Assembly: GCA_963971575.1 (NCBI GenBank) | Contig: OZ020618.1 | Coordinates: forward strand, 35,103,168-35,167,167 | DNA: 64,000 nt | Source of the DNA: Liopterus haemorrhoidalis | Lineage: Eukaryota > Arthropoda > Insecta > Coleoptera > Dytiscidae | Direction of reading: 5' to 3' | Shown: in pieces, positions 11,685 to 22,764 of the stretch | Position numbering within the stretch: position 1 is the stretch's first letter | How the letters are laid out: each line of letters starts with the position of its first letter | The notes under the pieces: model-generated | What the model saw: the letters and a program-made list of their open reading frames with translations, nothing else | Told to the model about the DNA's origin: nothing | Database searches by the model: none | Program-made: the position numbers and the translations under genes

Positions 11685-12140
11685 CTAAATAAATTGAGCT
11701 ATTCGCGCTTTAATTTTGGTAAATTGCTTAATTAAATCTTCGGTATCTAATTATTTTAATAGATTCGATCCTATTGAGATAATAGCAAGGTTACTTAGTC
11801 GATTTAGGCCCATAGTTGATTTCAAATATTTTTTTTATTATTGAGTTTTAAAAATGAACGCTTTGCGGTCGCGACAGAAACCGGCATTGTTAATAAACTA
11901 CGCAGTATTATGCTTATGTTAGGATGCGAATTCATTAAGATGTTAATGGTTATATAATTTAAAGTTAGTTTTGGAGGATTAATAGTTTCTTCATCTAAAT
12001 TTAGTAAAAATTTTAATTTTTGAACGTGCTCTACAGCAATATTATCTCGCTCGTTGAGTATGGAACAACCGTCTATCAGTGGTGTAAGAAGACAAGTGAA
12101 TCCAATTAGATTCTGAGTCTTAGTTTGTTTCAGACATTGT
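11685..12140 (-). pseudogene. hAT-family transposase C-terminal (dimerisation) relic
   Basis: No long open frame exists, but the minus strand reads CLLTPLIDGCSILNERDNIA, then SHPNISIILRSLLTMPVSVA followed by a KRSF block, and then (after a stop and frame change) STMGLNRLSNLAIISI and FTKIKAR before a stop at 11685-11687. The MPVSVA-(S/T)A-(E/K)RSF...LSNLAI layout is the C-terminal dimerisation region of hAT-type or ZMYM1-like transposase-derived proteins. At least one frameshift and internal stops make it dead. The upstream catalytic part is not visible. Confidence 0.65.
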
Positions 12141-12219
12141 AGTTTCCAGCTCCCACTCCAACCCAGACTATGCAGCTACTGAACTGACGTAAGGAACGAT
12201 TTTTTGGTTTATAATCGAG

Positions 12220-12400
12220 AAAGTATATTATCTATATTTTTCTTGGAGTTTTGGCGCCGTTGTGCACCGCACAACCTTCCACTTATACACGGCGCGGGCC
12301 TGATTCGAATATTTCGGAAACTGCTCAAAAATATGTTTCCATCCTCAGCGATTACAAGAGTGAGACACGTTCGAATTTACGTAGACTTTTTATACCAGGT
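12220..12400 (-). repeat. Foldback family fragment with hairpin core
   Basis: It contains GGCGCGGGCCTGATTCGAA, shared inverted with 9315-9331. On the minus strand it contains CTGAGGA, GGAAAC...GTTTCC and GAAA (12312-12348), the hairpin found at 17285-17325. Confidence 0.5.
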
Positions 12401-13664
12401 GTTGTAGTAATGGGATGACGCGGTCTGTGTGTTACCATTGGTCGTTTAATTACGACCATGGGATTGGGTCATATACCGGGTTCCGGGCTTGATGACCAGA
12501 TTAAGGTTGTTTGTCACATGTGTTAATGAGATGTTTATTAATGGATTAGTGACAAGGATTAGAAAGGTTATTTTTGATGATAGGTAGACAGAGGTGAGAA
12601 AACTCTAGGCTGGTTTGGCTGAGAGCATCTTCAGAGTTTTCGATAAATAAAGACTGTTTAATTTTCTCTTAAATTTGTTTTTCTCACACGTTATGGGTTT
12701 AGCATCTCTCTATTAGAAGCATGTTCGGTTAGTTTGGAATTATAAGTTTTATTCTGGTGAACTTTCTTCTTACGCTCATTGACTCTCACCTGCAAAGGTT
12801 TGCAAAAGTCACCAATGTATTTTGATAAATGAATTTCCTAAATAAAATACTTTGAAGAAGTCCGCACGAGATATTACTAATAAAATATAATTTGAAAATT
12901 TGTATTTCTTAGAACGGAATTTTAAGAATTATAGAACATCTGCCGCAACATCTATTTATCCTGGATATGGCATTTTAACAAGATATAAATATTTTAAATC
13001 GAAAACCTACTCTATAGATTTATTGTAAATGACAATTTTATATCTTATGCAGTAGAAATAAAAAAACAAATTCTAGAAATAAATGATAATAATTTAAATC
13101 ATGTGTTACACCTGTTCGAAATTACCTGTCTACCTAGGAAAGTTTTTGTTTTATCAAGTAGTAAATTTATGCCCTAGAGTGAGATGTAGATTCGTCTTGA
13201 GATTTCCGCACATGAGAAAATAATCGTATGTGTCTGCGAAGTTTAGTAAGTTTTGTCGTTCCGGCAATGGAACGATTTAATAGTTTCTATCTACATGTTC
13301 GGAATAAAGCAATTCAAGTACGACACAAAGTATAATTTGTTTTGAATTCGTATAATTGAAATTAAGTTGAATTTAACACATTTAATTCTGTGACTGAACT
13401 ATTGTTACAAATTTTAGAAATTGAAGGTAAAGTTGGCGTCTGACTTACGTCTATATATTGAACAAGCAGATTACCAGTACTTCACGCGGGATAAGTTCAA
13501 TTAAGTTCATTTAAGTTGATTATAAAATAAATAATCATGTCTTTTAATAGTTCTTACCATACCTTCTTCCTCTTTTTATGTAGTTTACGTGGTATTCTCT
13601 TTCGGCGCACAAATGAAACAATCTTTACTTGAAGTCTCATCCTTGAATAGGCAACAAAACTGGC
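12401..13664. other. No gene recognised; possible solo LTR in the first 330 bases
   Basis: TGTTGTAGTAATGGG at 12400, an AATAAA in GATAAATAAAG near 12645 and CTCACACG near 12683 have the order expected of an LTR, but no target duplication or second copy is visible. GAAAACTCT near 12598 is inverted at about 12632, forming a small hairpin. The remainder is anonymous AT-rich sequence. Confidence 0.3.
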
Positions 13665-14063
13665 CGCGAGAGACAGCTCCTATAATGTATAGCGATTTGC
13701 GATACTGAGAAAGAATTGATATTTTGGTATCGATAATCGAATAAAAATTATCGATACCGGTATCAAATAGAAAAAGAAAAAAATATCGATATTTTCAGGT
13801 TTCGAAAGGTAAAATGAATATATATTCTATAAACGTAAAAAAAAACATTTTATTCTTATAATAACAATCTAATTGTTTTCAAAAATAAATTAGTATGGGC
13901 ATTAAAGCAGTATGCATGACTGAGAAGTGACACATGACCTAAGTAACAATAAATTGGACACCTACAAACAACGTAGACGAGGAATATTCTAGGAATTCAT
14001 GGAAGAACTAATAAATAAGAGGCGTTCAAAAGAAAAGAGGTAGACGAGGCTATGGAGCCTAGC

Positions 14064-14420
14064 AATAGTTCATATACACAACAGTTTTGCAAGTGAAAGA
14101 TCGGAAATCCTTTCGTAAATATTTTTATCTATTATCGTTTTCCTAATTCTGCTGTCCTAGATTTTTACTAACTATACTTAACCTAATTACCTTCATTGAT
14201 TCTATTTACTAGAGTTCATTACACAATTTTTAATAGACTTATATTTGGGGGAAAATAAAGTACTGTCTACCTAAAAACTTGGTAAGTAGCTTAGGTTTTG
14301 TAGTTAAAATCTAGGACAGCAGAATTAGGAAAATAAGGAAATCGATAATAGATAACAAACCTTTTACGAAGGGATTTCCGAACTTTTACTTGCAAAACTG
14401 GTGCGTATATGAACTATTTC
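14064..14420. mobile_element. Foldback MITE with ~115-bp inverted arms
   Basis: ATAGTTCATATAC...CAGTTTTGCAAGTGAAAG...CGGAAATCC...CTAATTCTGCTGTCCTAGAT on the left returns inverted on the right, ending in GTATATGAACTAT. Arm identity is high, with one ~10-base indel. The short spacer is AT-rich and non-coding. Confidence 0.75.
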
Positions 14421-14754
14421 TGATGCCTATACTTAGGTTTGAGTGATTGTTTAAAATAGAATTAAACCCTCCACTCTTCTTCATTGCAAGCACCGAGAAA
14501 ACTCCTTGGTCTATTTTGGTTAAATAGGTTCACACTTTGCTTCTTGGTGGTGACATTTTTAATTAAAATACAAAAATAATCAATAACATTTCATAACCTC
14601 AAACGTAGATAAACAAGGCGCCAAACGCCAGCAACTTCTAAACCGTTCAACGCCTGTTTCTTGGAGTACTATGTTCAGCTCCATTGCGATTGCGTATCTT
14701 GCGCTACCAGTTTATACAAGAGTACAATTTTTAGAAGTGTTTCTTATTGAAAAC

Positions 14755-15216
14755 CAGTGGCGAAGAGAGACCTCCGCTAGACCTGCCCTCCCATAAAAAA
14801 AAATATATTTTTTTTAATTTAAAAAAGTTTTAGGTAAATCTTCAAAAATACCTCAAATTATGTTCTATAAAAATTTTTGTCCAAGGCTTGGTTTACTATA
14901 TACGAATTTTTTAAAATTTTAAAGTTTAATAACTTCCGTTTCCGGTTTCGGATTTGCATTAAAACAATAGGGTTCTTCCCAATTAACAGGAGAATTTTTT
15001 AGTACCAGAACGAACTCTCTAAGTTAAACCGTTCTTGAGTTATCGTGTATACACAGACACACACACACAACACACACATACGGACGGCACTTCGAAAATA
15101 GGTTTTTTGAACTCCCTGGACCATGAAACGTGGTCATCAATCAAAATCTCGACATCGAAAATTTTCGCGATTACAATATTTGCCCCTTATATATTAAGGT
15201 CGGGCAAGTAAAAATG
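14755..15216 (+). repeat. Dispersed repeat, copy 1
   Basis: It starts CAGTGGCGAAGAGAGACCTC and ends AAGGTCGGGCAAGTAAAAAT. A second copy lies at 19950-20632 with the same ends, the same block GATAACTCAAGAACGG (inverted), the same (CA)n tract and the same CCATGAAACGTGGTCATCA. The ends are not inverted repeats, so the class is unknown. Confidence 0.65.
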
Positions 15217-15431
15217 TAATCACAGAAATATTTATATATATATATATATATAAATAAAAATTTTACTATATTGTTTTAACAAAAAAAAAAAGAAAGAAAC
15301 GATACGATACTGGGTCAAATGTAGTGATATAAATAAAGTATCGTAAGATTAGTATCGATACTAAAATCACGATATCGAATGATACAAATCGATACTGGTA
15401 TCGTATCAATAGTATCGGAACATCTCTAATA

Positions 15432-16309
15432 ATACATATTAAAGTTAAAAAATATATATTTTTTCAAAATAAAGCTAACTGAATTTACGAAAGTTACCTT
15501 CCGCATTATTATGACTCTGTGAGAAGCCCGCCAGACAGTGTCATGTTAAAAAAAAACCTTTACAATGCTAAACATGTTAAGGTTATAAAAGACTATTTTT
15601 TATAACTTATATTCATTCTTGTATTTTACGTGAAACTATGTACCTACTGCTAATTTTTAACTTGTAATATTAAAATAAAACTGTAACTCAATCTACAGTT
15701 ACTCCCCATTACCCCGTTCCCTACTCCATACGTCTTCATACAATCCAAGAATTCCTAATAGAATAATGCACAAATTAGAATATTTTAAAACTGTCGTAAT
15801 TTCGGTTCAGGTCCACTTATTTACATAATTTTTACTTTGTTTTATTTATTCAATAATGTTCAAAGAAGAGGTTTATTTAATTTTGATAGACAAATTACAA
15901 CTGAAAAGATTTCTAGGCGCTTTCTAACATTCACAAAATTTACAATAGTTGGAAATATTATGTAAGCGTAGCTTTTCTTCAAATTTTTAAAGTCTTTTTA
16001 ACTAAAACAAACCGGAAAAGATTATGATGAGATTATAATATTTCGTTGTCAGCCCCTAAAACTACTCATTTAAATTAAAATTCTGTTATGAAATATAGCC
16101 TATAATTTGCCCCGAATTCACCTTAAGGAGTTTTGAAAATCTGATGAAAATCGGTCGAGCCATTTTGGTATGAAGACCATACAGACAAATAGACTTTCAC
16201 ATTTATATGTACAAATTATCGTCGCTATAAAGCGTTTCAACAAAATTTTATCAAAAATATTAGTTTTAAAATAGTAGATTTACAAATATTTTTATTGATG
16301 AAGGGTTCG
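15432..16309. other. Anonymous AT-rich sequence with a possible retroelement 3' tail
   Basis: GAAAATCGGTCGAGCCATTTTGG followed by ATACAGACAAATAGACTTTC (16145-16200) has the look of 3' tails found in many insect LINEs, but no coding part is attached. The rest is featureless. Confidence 0.3.
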
Positions 16310-16670
16310 TTAAGCGGGGTACATCTGCTTATGCTTATGGTGAATGGAGAATCCGCAAGAACAACGATATCCGAGAACTGTACTGAGTATTGCACCAGAA
16401 CTGAGAGGTAGACGATTACAATGGATAGGACACTTGATGCGGATGAGAAAGGAAAGAATGGTTAGGAGGATATAGGAGGGAAGATTGCTACCCGTTGATC
16501 AGTGGAACCTCGCAAGAGATAGAGTGATCAGTTAACTGAAGATCTAACAAATATTTGTATACAGGAAACACATGGAAAGACCTGTCCATTAGCAGATCAA
16601 GATGGAGAACTTATATGAGTGAGGCAAAAGTCAACCCGACTAACAGCCCAAAGAAGAAGAAGAAGGCCAA
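16310..16670 (+). pseudogene. LINE ORF2 3' end with (AAG)n tail
   Basis: The plus strand encodes EWRIRKNNDIRELY, a stop, then RGRRLQWIGHLMRMRKERM and VRRI, then RSRWRTYM, followed by an AAGAAGAAG tail. GRRLQWIGHLMRM is a common feature downstream of the reverse transcriptase in several insect LINEs. The 5' part is missing and stops break the frame. The terminal ~100 bases recur at 29795-29912 with a longer tail. Confidence 0.6.
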
Positions 16671-17194
16671 AGTCAAAATACTAAAAAAAAAAAATACAAA
16701 CAGAGCCAACTTTATACACGATGAGGCAACACTTATGTTCACCTCAATTTTTTTTCCTTAATAAAAAGTGCTATAAAAATATGATTCAAATAAAACTTAT
16801 TTGGGGCAATAGGGGTCAGACGATAACCTTATTAAAATTATTTTGCATTTGTTTTGCAAAAGGTATGATAGTAAATAACTTTTCTTCAAATTACACTACA
16901 CATATTATTATAGAACTTTTTTTTCTTTATTCTACGGTGCCTTATATAACAAAATTTTTAAGAAAATAGCATTTTGTGGCCTTCAAAATGACGACTTATT
17001 TGTTGGTACATAATGGAAACAAAAGCATGCAATTGTTTCTACTTGTCAAATTGTGGAAATAAGTCACTAATCACTCATAATTTTTAAAACCACAAAAAGT
17101 CGCTTTTATCTAAAATTTAGGTTATGTCAGGATATAAAAGTTTTATACCGTTGAAAAGAAAAAAATCTTATTTGAACAATATTTTTAATATCTT
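16671..17194. other. No recognised gene
   Basis: AT-rich sequence. Its open frames have no recognisable content. Confidence 0.4.
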
Positions 17195-17455
17195 TGATAT
17201 TATTTTGCAATGGTCCAATATTAATGCGGACACCGTTATTTTGGACGTTTGCCATTGCTGATAGTTCATCACTTCTCGTGGTCGCTGAAGACGGAAACAG
17301 ATTGTTGAGCAGTTTCCGAAACGTCCGAATTTATTTTTTATATACTCATGAAGTATTATATCTTTTTGATACTAATACTCATTATTCTAGCCTAGTACTA
17401 TCAGCAATGGCAAACGTCCAAAATAACGGTGTCCGCAACAATATTTTTATTAAGG
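17195..17455. mobile_element. Foldback element, best copy
   Basis: The left arm has TTGCAATGGTCC...GCGGACACCGTTATTTTGGACG and TTTGCCATTGCTGATAGT. The right arm has ACTATCAGCAATGGCAAACG followed by TCCAAAATAACGGTGTCCGC, a ~60-bp inverted repeat. Between the arms sits a hairpin core (17285-17325). Related partial copies lie at 9041-9335 and 12220-12400. Confidence 0.7.
17285..17325 (+). ncRNA. Hammerhead-like hairpin inside the foldback element
   Basis: CTGAAGA (17285-17291), one base, GGAAAC (17293-17298), loop, GTTTCC (17312-17317), GAAACGTC (17318-17325). This is the same layout as in the Penelope-like ends and at 56572-56605, including the single extra base before stem II. Function is inferred only from shape. 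Confidence 0.35.
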
Positions 17456-17744
17456 AAATAATCACGTTGAACCTTCGTGTTGCTTCACCCTCTATACATA
17501 TACATATATATAGATCACTATGTACAGAAGATTGGTATAACTTTAATATAACCCCCTATACCTTATGTAGAAATACGAAATATGCTAATATGTCCGTATG
17601 AAAAGCTCAAAAAATTATGCTAGAATGTAGATACTATAAATGATATTTACAATTATCGTATACTATTTAACAACTACAGAAATTTCTTTATGCAACCAAA
17701 CATTAATGTAATAAGTAATAATAAACAGTAAATTCCATTAAAAA

Positions 17745-17920
17745 AAATAAAATAAATCAAATTTGATATATCCTGTAAACTTGAATTTTTTTTCATATTG
17801 GTCAAGATTCATATATCTTTCTAAAATTACTAAATATTTCATTTAAACTATTTTTTATATCTTCGAACACATCAGAGAAAAATCGTATTCCCTCTATCTT
17901 GTTACACCCTGTATAACACT
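17745..17920 (+). repeat. Dispersed repeat ending in a TTGTTACACCCTGTAT-type terminus
   Basis: TTTTCATATTGGTCAAGATTCATATA ... CACATCAGAGAAAAAT ... CTATCTTGTTACACCC is repeated inverted at about 50175-50310. No coding content. Confidence 0.5.
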
Positions 17921-18399
17921 GAGGTATTAACAAAAAGTGATGCCTTAAAATAAATTTACATCCTATTAGAAATACAAAGTTGTCTCAGTTCCAAGTCAGT
18001 TACAAGACATCTATCACATAAATGTCTTTTGCTGTCACCTCTGCACGCACAGCTACAACCGTTGCACGTATCTCAGGACAGACAGATCGTTTGATTTTTG
18101 TTCTTGTTGGAGGAACATCTTCTGCTACTAATGTTTGTTTAACATGTTCGCTTCGATGCCGTTTGTGTAAATAATATGTGGTAACGATCATAAAATCATG
18201 TTCGTCGAATGGAGATCGTTTCATAGATAGTTAATCTTTTAATTGATCACTGTATCTAACTGAGTTTTAGCTGAAGTTTACAAAATTTTATAGACTGTAA
18301 TTAAGACTTTACTACCACATATTATTTTTTAAGTGATTTATACTAAGAGTGATGGATGCTCGATTTGAAATGAATTTCATTACATTTTACCCTGTATAA
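17921..18399. other. No confident gene; one 74-codon minus-strand frame
   Basis: 18000-18224 (minus) is an ATG-started open frame with unremarkable composition and no recognised domain. A shifted frame over the same DNA reads Cys-rich (CNGCSCACRG...CDRC), hinting at a decayed zinc-binding tail. I do not call it a gene. Confidence 0.25.
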
Positions 18400-18640
18400 A
18401 TGCATGCCATATTAATAAAATCATCATCATCATCATGTGCTATAAATGGTACAGACATTGGCTGTCACGGATCTTCACAAATTTCTATTCTCTACAACTG
18501 GTTCACTAAAATTATTCACTTTTACTGTCTTTAATTGCACTATTGTAATTGATAGTGCAATTAAAGTCTTTCTTTTTCTACCTGGTCCTCTACTTTCCTT
18601 GCATTTTCCTGCACATAAGTCTCATTATACACTTTATACA
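18400..18640 (-). pseudogene. LINE 3' end with (ATG)n tail
   Basis: The minus strand encodes AGKCKESRGPGRKRKT and, further on, SVTANVC, followed by (GAT)n at 18421-18436. GKxxGxRGPGRRR...ANV and a microsatellite tail are typical of the last codons of several insect LINEs. Only the tail is present. Confidence 0.5.
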
Positions 18641-18642
18641 GT

Positions 18643-19340
18643 TTTGTAGGTATGACCACCAAAAAACCCTTATAACCTCACTCATGTGTCTGTCTGTATG
18701 GTAGAAACTGTAGCCAAACAGCTAAACAAAGTTTGCATGCTTGTACAACTTTAATACCCATATATAAGAAAAATATTGAGAGTTCCAAAAAATACAGTGT
18801 GGGATAAATATAAACAAATATGTATTTAATGGAAAAATAAATATATATTTTTTTAAAGCTGAGTGGGATAATAAATTAAACTTCTTAATGCGTGGATGAA
18901 CTAACAAATTTTTATTGTTGAAAAATCTTTTTTTTAGTTTCTTCAAAATTATATCACCTACCTTATCTCCCAGAGGGGTTGACCTAAAAACCTGAAAAAA
19001 TTTCAGTAATGTACATTGATGGGAATCAGAATAGTTCAACAGGAATTTTTGATCAGATTAATTTATCAAAAATATCTTTTTTGTGTAGTTGAAGAAAAAT
19101 AATTATTACGTGGTATCGAATTTCTTAAGACATAGATTAAAGAACGAAAAGTAGTTTTAAAAAAATATTTTAATACGATTTTTTCAAAAATGTATTAAAA
19201 AAATCATTGTCCCGCACCCTTCCACCCAAAGGGCTTAAACTAAAAATTTGAAAATATTATAAGGAATGTACATATGTACATCTAAGCTGAAAACATACGG
19301 GAGGAATTTTTGATTAGATTTTGTTTTTGGAAAATATTGC
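18643..19340 (+). repeat. Dispersed repeat X, copy 1
   Basis: It starts TTTTGTAGGTATGACCACC and contains ACCCTTATAAC, GTCTGTCTGTATGG, a TGCATGCTTGTACAACTTT block and TGTACATTGATGGG. Related copies: 20821-21777 (minus, with terminal repeats), 29690-30470 (minus, interrupted) and 55890-56400 (plus). No conserved open frame. Confidence 0.6.
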
Positions 19341-19372
19341 AGTTTTTGTGTTTTTGACCAAATTAATTATAT

Positions 19373-19660
19373 TGTTACGCGTTAGGGCTCTTTAGATAAA
19401 AACACAGCACTTGGTGTAAAATATAGGTTTATTTTACCAAAATAAAAGTGTTTAATAACAACATAAATTAAATGTAACTACAATTAATACACACACACTG
19501 AAGTTATTTTACTTCCCTAGCTTTTTGACAGCTAACCAACAAATCTTATTTTTCCTGTCACATTGACACCCCTATATATCACAGGCCATGGAATATTAGT
19601 ATAATTATACTCTTTTGTTTCTGCGTAGAAATATTCTGGAAATATTCCATAGGCGTGACA
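19373..19660 (-). repeat. Solo LTR (minus orientation)
   Basis: It starts TGTTACGCGTTAGG and ends AGGCGTGACA, short inverted ends TGT...ACA. It is flanked by ATAT at 19369-19372 and again at 19661-19664, a 4-bp target duplication as made by gypsy-type integrases. Read on the minus strand it has GATATATAGG (TATA-like) and AATAAACC before the 3' end. No internal region remains. Confidence 0.75.
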
Positions 19661-19949
19661 ATATTTTTAGTTCATAGCTAATTTCTGGTTAGTAATGTTA
19701 CAGATTTTTTACTTTTATGACTAAGATAGTATATGTTATTTTTTGAAATTAGATAATAATTTTTTAAAAAATAACAGCAGAGAATCGAGTTGCTTTATTA
19801 AGGAGCTTGCACACATCAACGCAATCAGGAGCGCCTATCGTTATACCTTTTTTTTTAAAGGTATCAAAGAGGAATACATTTTTTATAGTAGTGAAATAGT
19901 TATTAATCAAATAGTATAGAATAGAAAAATGCGTTTCTGAAACTAAAAC
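19661..19949. other. No recognised feature
   Basis: AT-rich sequence only. Confidence 0.3.
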
Positions 19950-20632
19950 CAGTGGCGAAGAGAGACCTCCGCTAGACTTGCCCTCCCTTAAAAAAACAAG
20001 TAATAATAATTTAATTTAAATGAAAAAAAATTTTTTTTTAAATATTTGGGTAAATCTTCAAAAATACATCAAATTATTTTCTATACAAATTTTTGTGTAA
20101 GGATTGGTTCACTAGTTACGAATTAATTGTCATGACCATGGAAACGTTACATATAAATATGAAAAATTTGAGACTTGGAAAAAATTTTCGAAATTTTTCA
20201 TTTTATCAAAAAACGTCTCAAATAAAAGTTATTAGTTATTGCTTTTATAGTAACTGTTGTTGAATAATTTTTTTCGAAATATTTTTCTGTTTCTAAATAT
20301 TCGCAAAAATCTTAAAATCGACACGAGTAAACTTCCATTTCAAGCGCTCTTCATAAAAAAAAATAAGGTTCTTCTCATTTAATAGGAGAATTTTTAAAAA
20401 CCAGAACGAATTCTCTAAGTTGAACCGTTCTTGAGTTATCGTGTATAAACACACACAGACACACTCACACACACACACACACAGATACACACACACATAC
20501 GGACGGCACTTCGAAAATAGGTTTTTTGGATTCCCTGGACCATGAAACGTGGTCATCAGTCAAAATCTCGACATCGAAAATTTTCGATTACAATACTTGC
20601 CCCTTATATATTAAGGTCGGGCAAGTAAAAAT
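19950..20632 (+). repeat. Dispersed repeat, copy 2
   Basis: This is a second, longer copy of the repeat at 14755-15216, from CAGTGGCGAAGAGAGACC to GGGCAAGTAAAAAT. The (CA)n tract at 20455-20500 is longer, and about 220 extra bases lie in the middle (20110-20340). Confidence 0.65.
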
Positions 20633-20820
20633 ATGAATCCATTAATCAATATATTTATCATTAATTGAAAGAAGACTTAGATACGAAGCAAATGCAAAAA
20701 AAAAAACGCAAAAATTTTTTAATTTAAATTTTCTTGTGACGAAATTATTTAAATTTAGTTTTAATAATATAAATGCATTCTCTTAGTACTCAAATAACTA
20801 ATAATAATGTTTATCAAAAA

Positions 20821-21777
20821 TTGATGTGAAGTGTGAATTTTCACACATTTCAGGGTTTTGTATGTATTTCATTACTATAAATGATTTATTTCTTTTTGAT
20901 AGCTAAAAACAAAAGATTGAATCACAACGTATAGTATAATAAAATAACTGAACACTAGTGTGATGTTCAAAACTCGGTCCTCGGCCGTTAAAATTGTTTC
21001 ATTATATTTTTAATTTCAATAACAGACAAGCACTATCTTAGCCATAAATACAAAAAAAAAAAATCCGTAACATTACTAGCCATAATTAAGCCATGAATTA
21101 AAAAATAATTAATTTTGCGAAAAACACAAAAACTGCATTATATTTTTCAAAAACGCAGTCAGTTCAAAAATTCCTCTCGCACGTTTCCGGCTTAGATCAA
21201 TGTACATTACTTATGATTTTTTTGAGATTATTAGTTTAACCTCTTTTGGTAAAAGGGGGCGGGACAAAAACTTTTTTAGCAAATGATTGGTTAAAATCGT
21301 GTTGAAAAAAACGAATTTTAAAAAACTGCTTTTTGTTCCTTAATCTACGTCCTAAGAGCTTTCTTTTGATACCACAAAATACATTTATAAAATATTTATA
21401 AAATACATAATTGTTTAATATTTTTATTAAATACATAATTGTTTATATTTATCTTGGGAAGCGCTATTTTGAACTTTCAGTATTTTTCCTATATGTGGAT
21501 CAAATAGTTGTATAAGCATGCCAAATTTCAACTTTGTATGTTAACCGTTTGGCTACAATTTTTACCGTACACACAGACAGACAGACAGACAGACACATGA
21601 GTGACGTTATAAGAGTTTTTTTGTGGTCATACCTACAAAACCTAAAAAGCTGTAGATATTGATGTGACTATAGAAAAAATATTGTCCTAGACATCTAGCA
21701 TTTTGTTGATTTCTTACACTTATTAAATAACTACAAAACCCTGAAGCGTGTAAAAATTCACACTTCACATACATTTT
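20821..21777 (-). mobile_element. TIR element of repeat family X
   Basis: TGATGTGAAGTGTGAATTTTCACAC..TTTCAGGGTTTTGTA at 20822-20862 is inverted at about 21728-21772. The interior on the minus strand matches family X. A (CAGA)n tract lies at 21573-21595. The element encodes nothing recognisable and is probably a non-autonomous DNA transposon. Confidence 0.6.
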
Positions 21778-22459
21778 TCCCCCTGTAATATGTACAATAA
21801 ATTTTAATTGCTGGCTCCTTATCTTGCTTATTAACTCTCTTTTAGTTCCCATTTTTTCCATAACCATATTAATGTTAATATTATTATTATTTAAAATAGG
21901 TCTTGTGGCATTTTATTGCAAAAAATATATTTATTCAAATTTCTTTAGGGTAAAACAAACTACATAATTAAAAAACACCACACTATCCACGACATAAAGT
22001 AAAACACCTTTGTTAATTTAAATCTTATTATTTAAATTAAATTAATTTAAATTATAATAGAATATAAAATTAAAATAGTTTTGTATTTTTTACGTTTTAA
22101 CATTCAACGAACAATCAACAACTCGTAAACCATAGCAACCCTCATCCCTAACAAACTAACAAATTTGGGCACAGTGGCGTCCCGTTACAGTCTTAATTTG
22201 TTGTACGCACATTTTTTTAAGGCTATTCTTGAATCTATATCTTGATAATACGTTCGTATAACATTTAAAATTTTGTAATATTATGTTTTATCGCTTTTGT
22301 ATTTTTTGCAACAATTTTTCTTTTATAGATAAATGGTGACTCTTGCTGCATTTCTAGAGTTTGAAAAAAAAAATACTTTGAAGCAGTTAAATCAATGAAC
22401 TAATTAGCAAAAAGTTCATCAATAGTTACCATTCCTAACTGGCAGGTGTTATAAGACCA
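21778..22459. other. No recognised gene
   Basis: AT-rich sequence. CAGTGGCGTCCCGTTAC at 22171 resembles a hAT end, but no partner end is visible. Confidence 0.35.
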
Positions 22460-22723
22460 GTGTTTCCATGGGCTTACAAAGCTGAAATATCTACCGGCGC
22501 AAAGAAAAAAAAAAAAAAAAACAAAAAAAAAGACGAAAAAAAAACGAAAAGTTATTATAAAAAAACTAAACGGATCAAAAAGACACTGCAGCGCGCCCTG
22601 TCAAAAAACAGACCCCAGCAGACGGGTACCTTCCATACCCTAGATAAGCCTCTGAGTGTTTCTCAACTGCCGGTTCTTGGACCGGTGCAGACCGTAGGTA
22701 AGTATCATTGGAACTCTATGTAA
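22460..22723 (+). pseudogene. Lys-rich frame, possible C-terminal tail of another (TAA)n-targeting LINE
   Basis: After a poly-Lys run the 87-codon frame ends KPLSVSQLPVLGPVQTVGKY and a stop, followed by a short AT-rich tail and (TAA)n at 22743-22764. Coding tail, short untranslated region and TAA repeat form the expected order for the 3' end of an R4/Dong-like element, and a similar element follows. The identification of the tail is from general resemblance and is weak. Confidence 0.3.
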
Positions 22724-22764
22724 TAAACTTTGTATCAAATACTAATAATAATAATAATAATAAT

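Larger units (their letters stand above)
13665..15431 (-). mobile_element. Degenerate hAT-like element with nested insertions
   Basis: Both flanks are rich in GTATCGATAC-type subterminal repeats (13690-13800 and 15290-15425). The right end inverted reads AGAGATGTTCCGATAC, a hAT-like terminus. At 14475-14560 the minus strand starts with ATG and encodes MSPPRSKV, a stop, then TYLTKID, which resembles a BED-type zinc finger N-terminus. No other transposase part survives. A foldback MITE (14064-14420) and another repeat (14755-15216) interrupt it. The left boundary is tentative and no target duplication was found. Confidence 0.45.

Noticed and set aside
12598..12641. Another hammerhead-like motif
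   Set aside because: GAAAACTCT/AGAGTTTTC forms a hairpin, but no GAAAC-GTC follows CTGAAGA.
18000..18224. 74-codon minus-strand frame as a host gene
   Set aside because: It has an ATG and balanced composition, but no domain, promoter or partner exon is visible. It could be a transposase tail in another frame.
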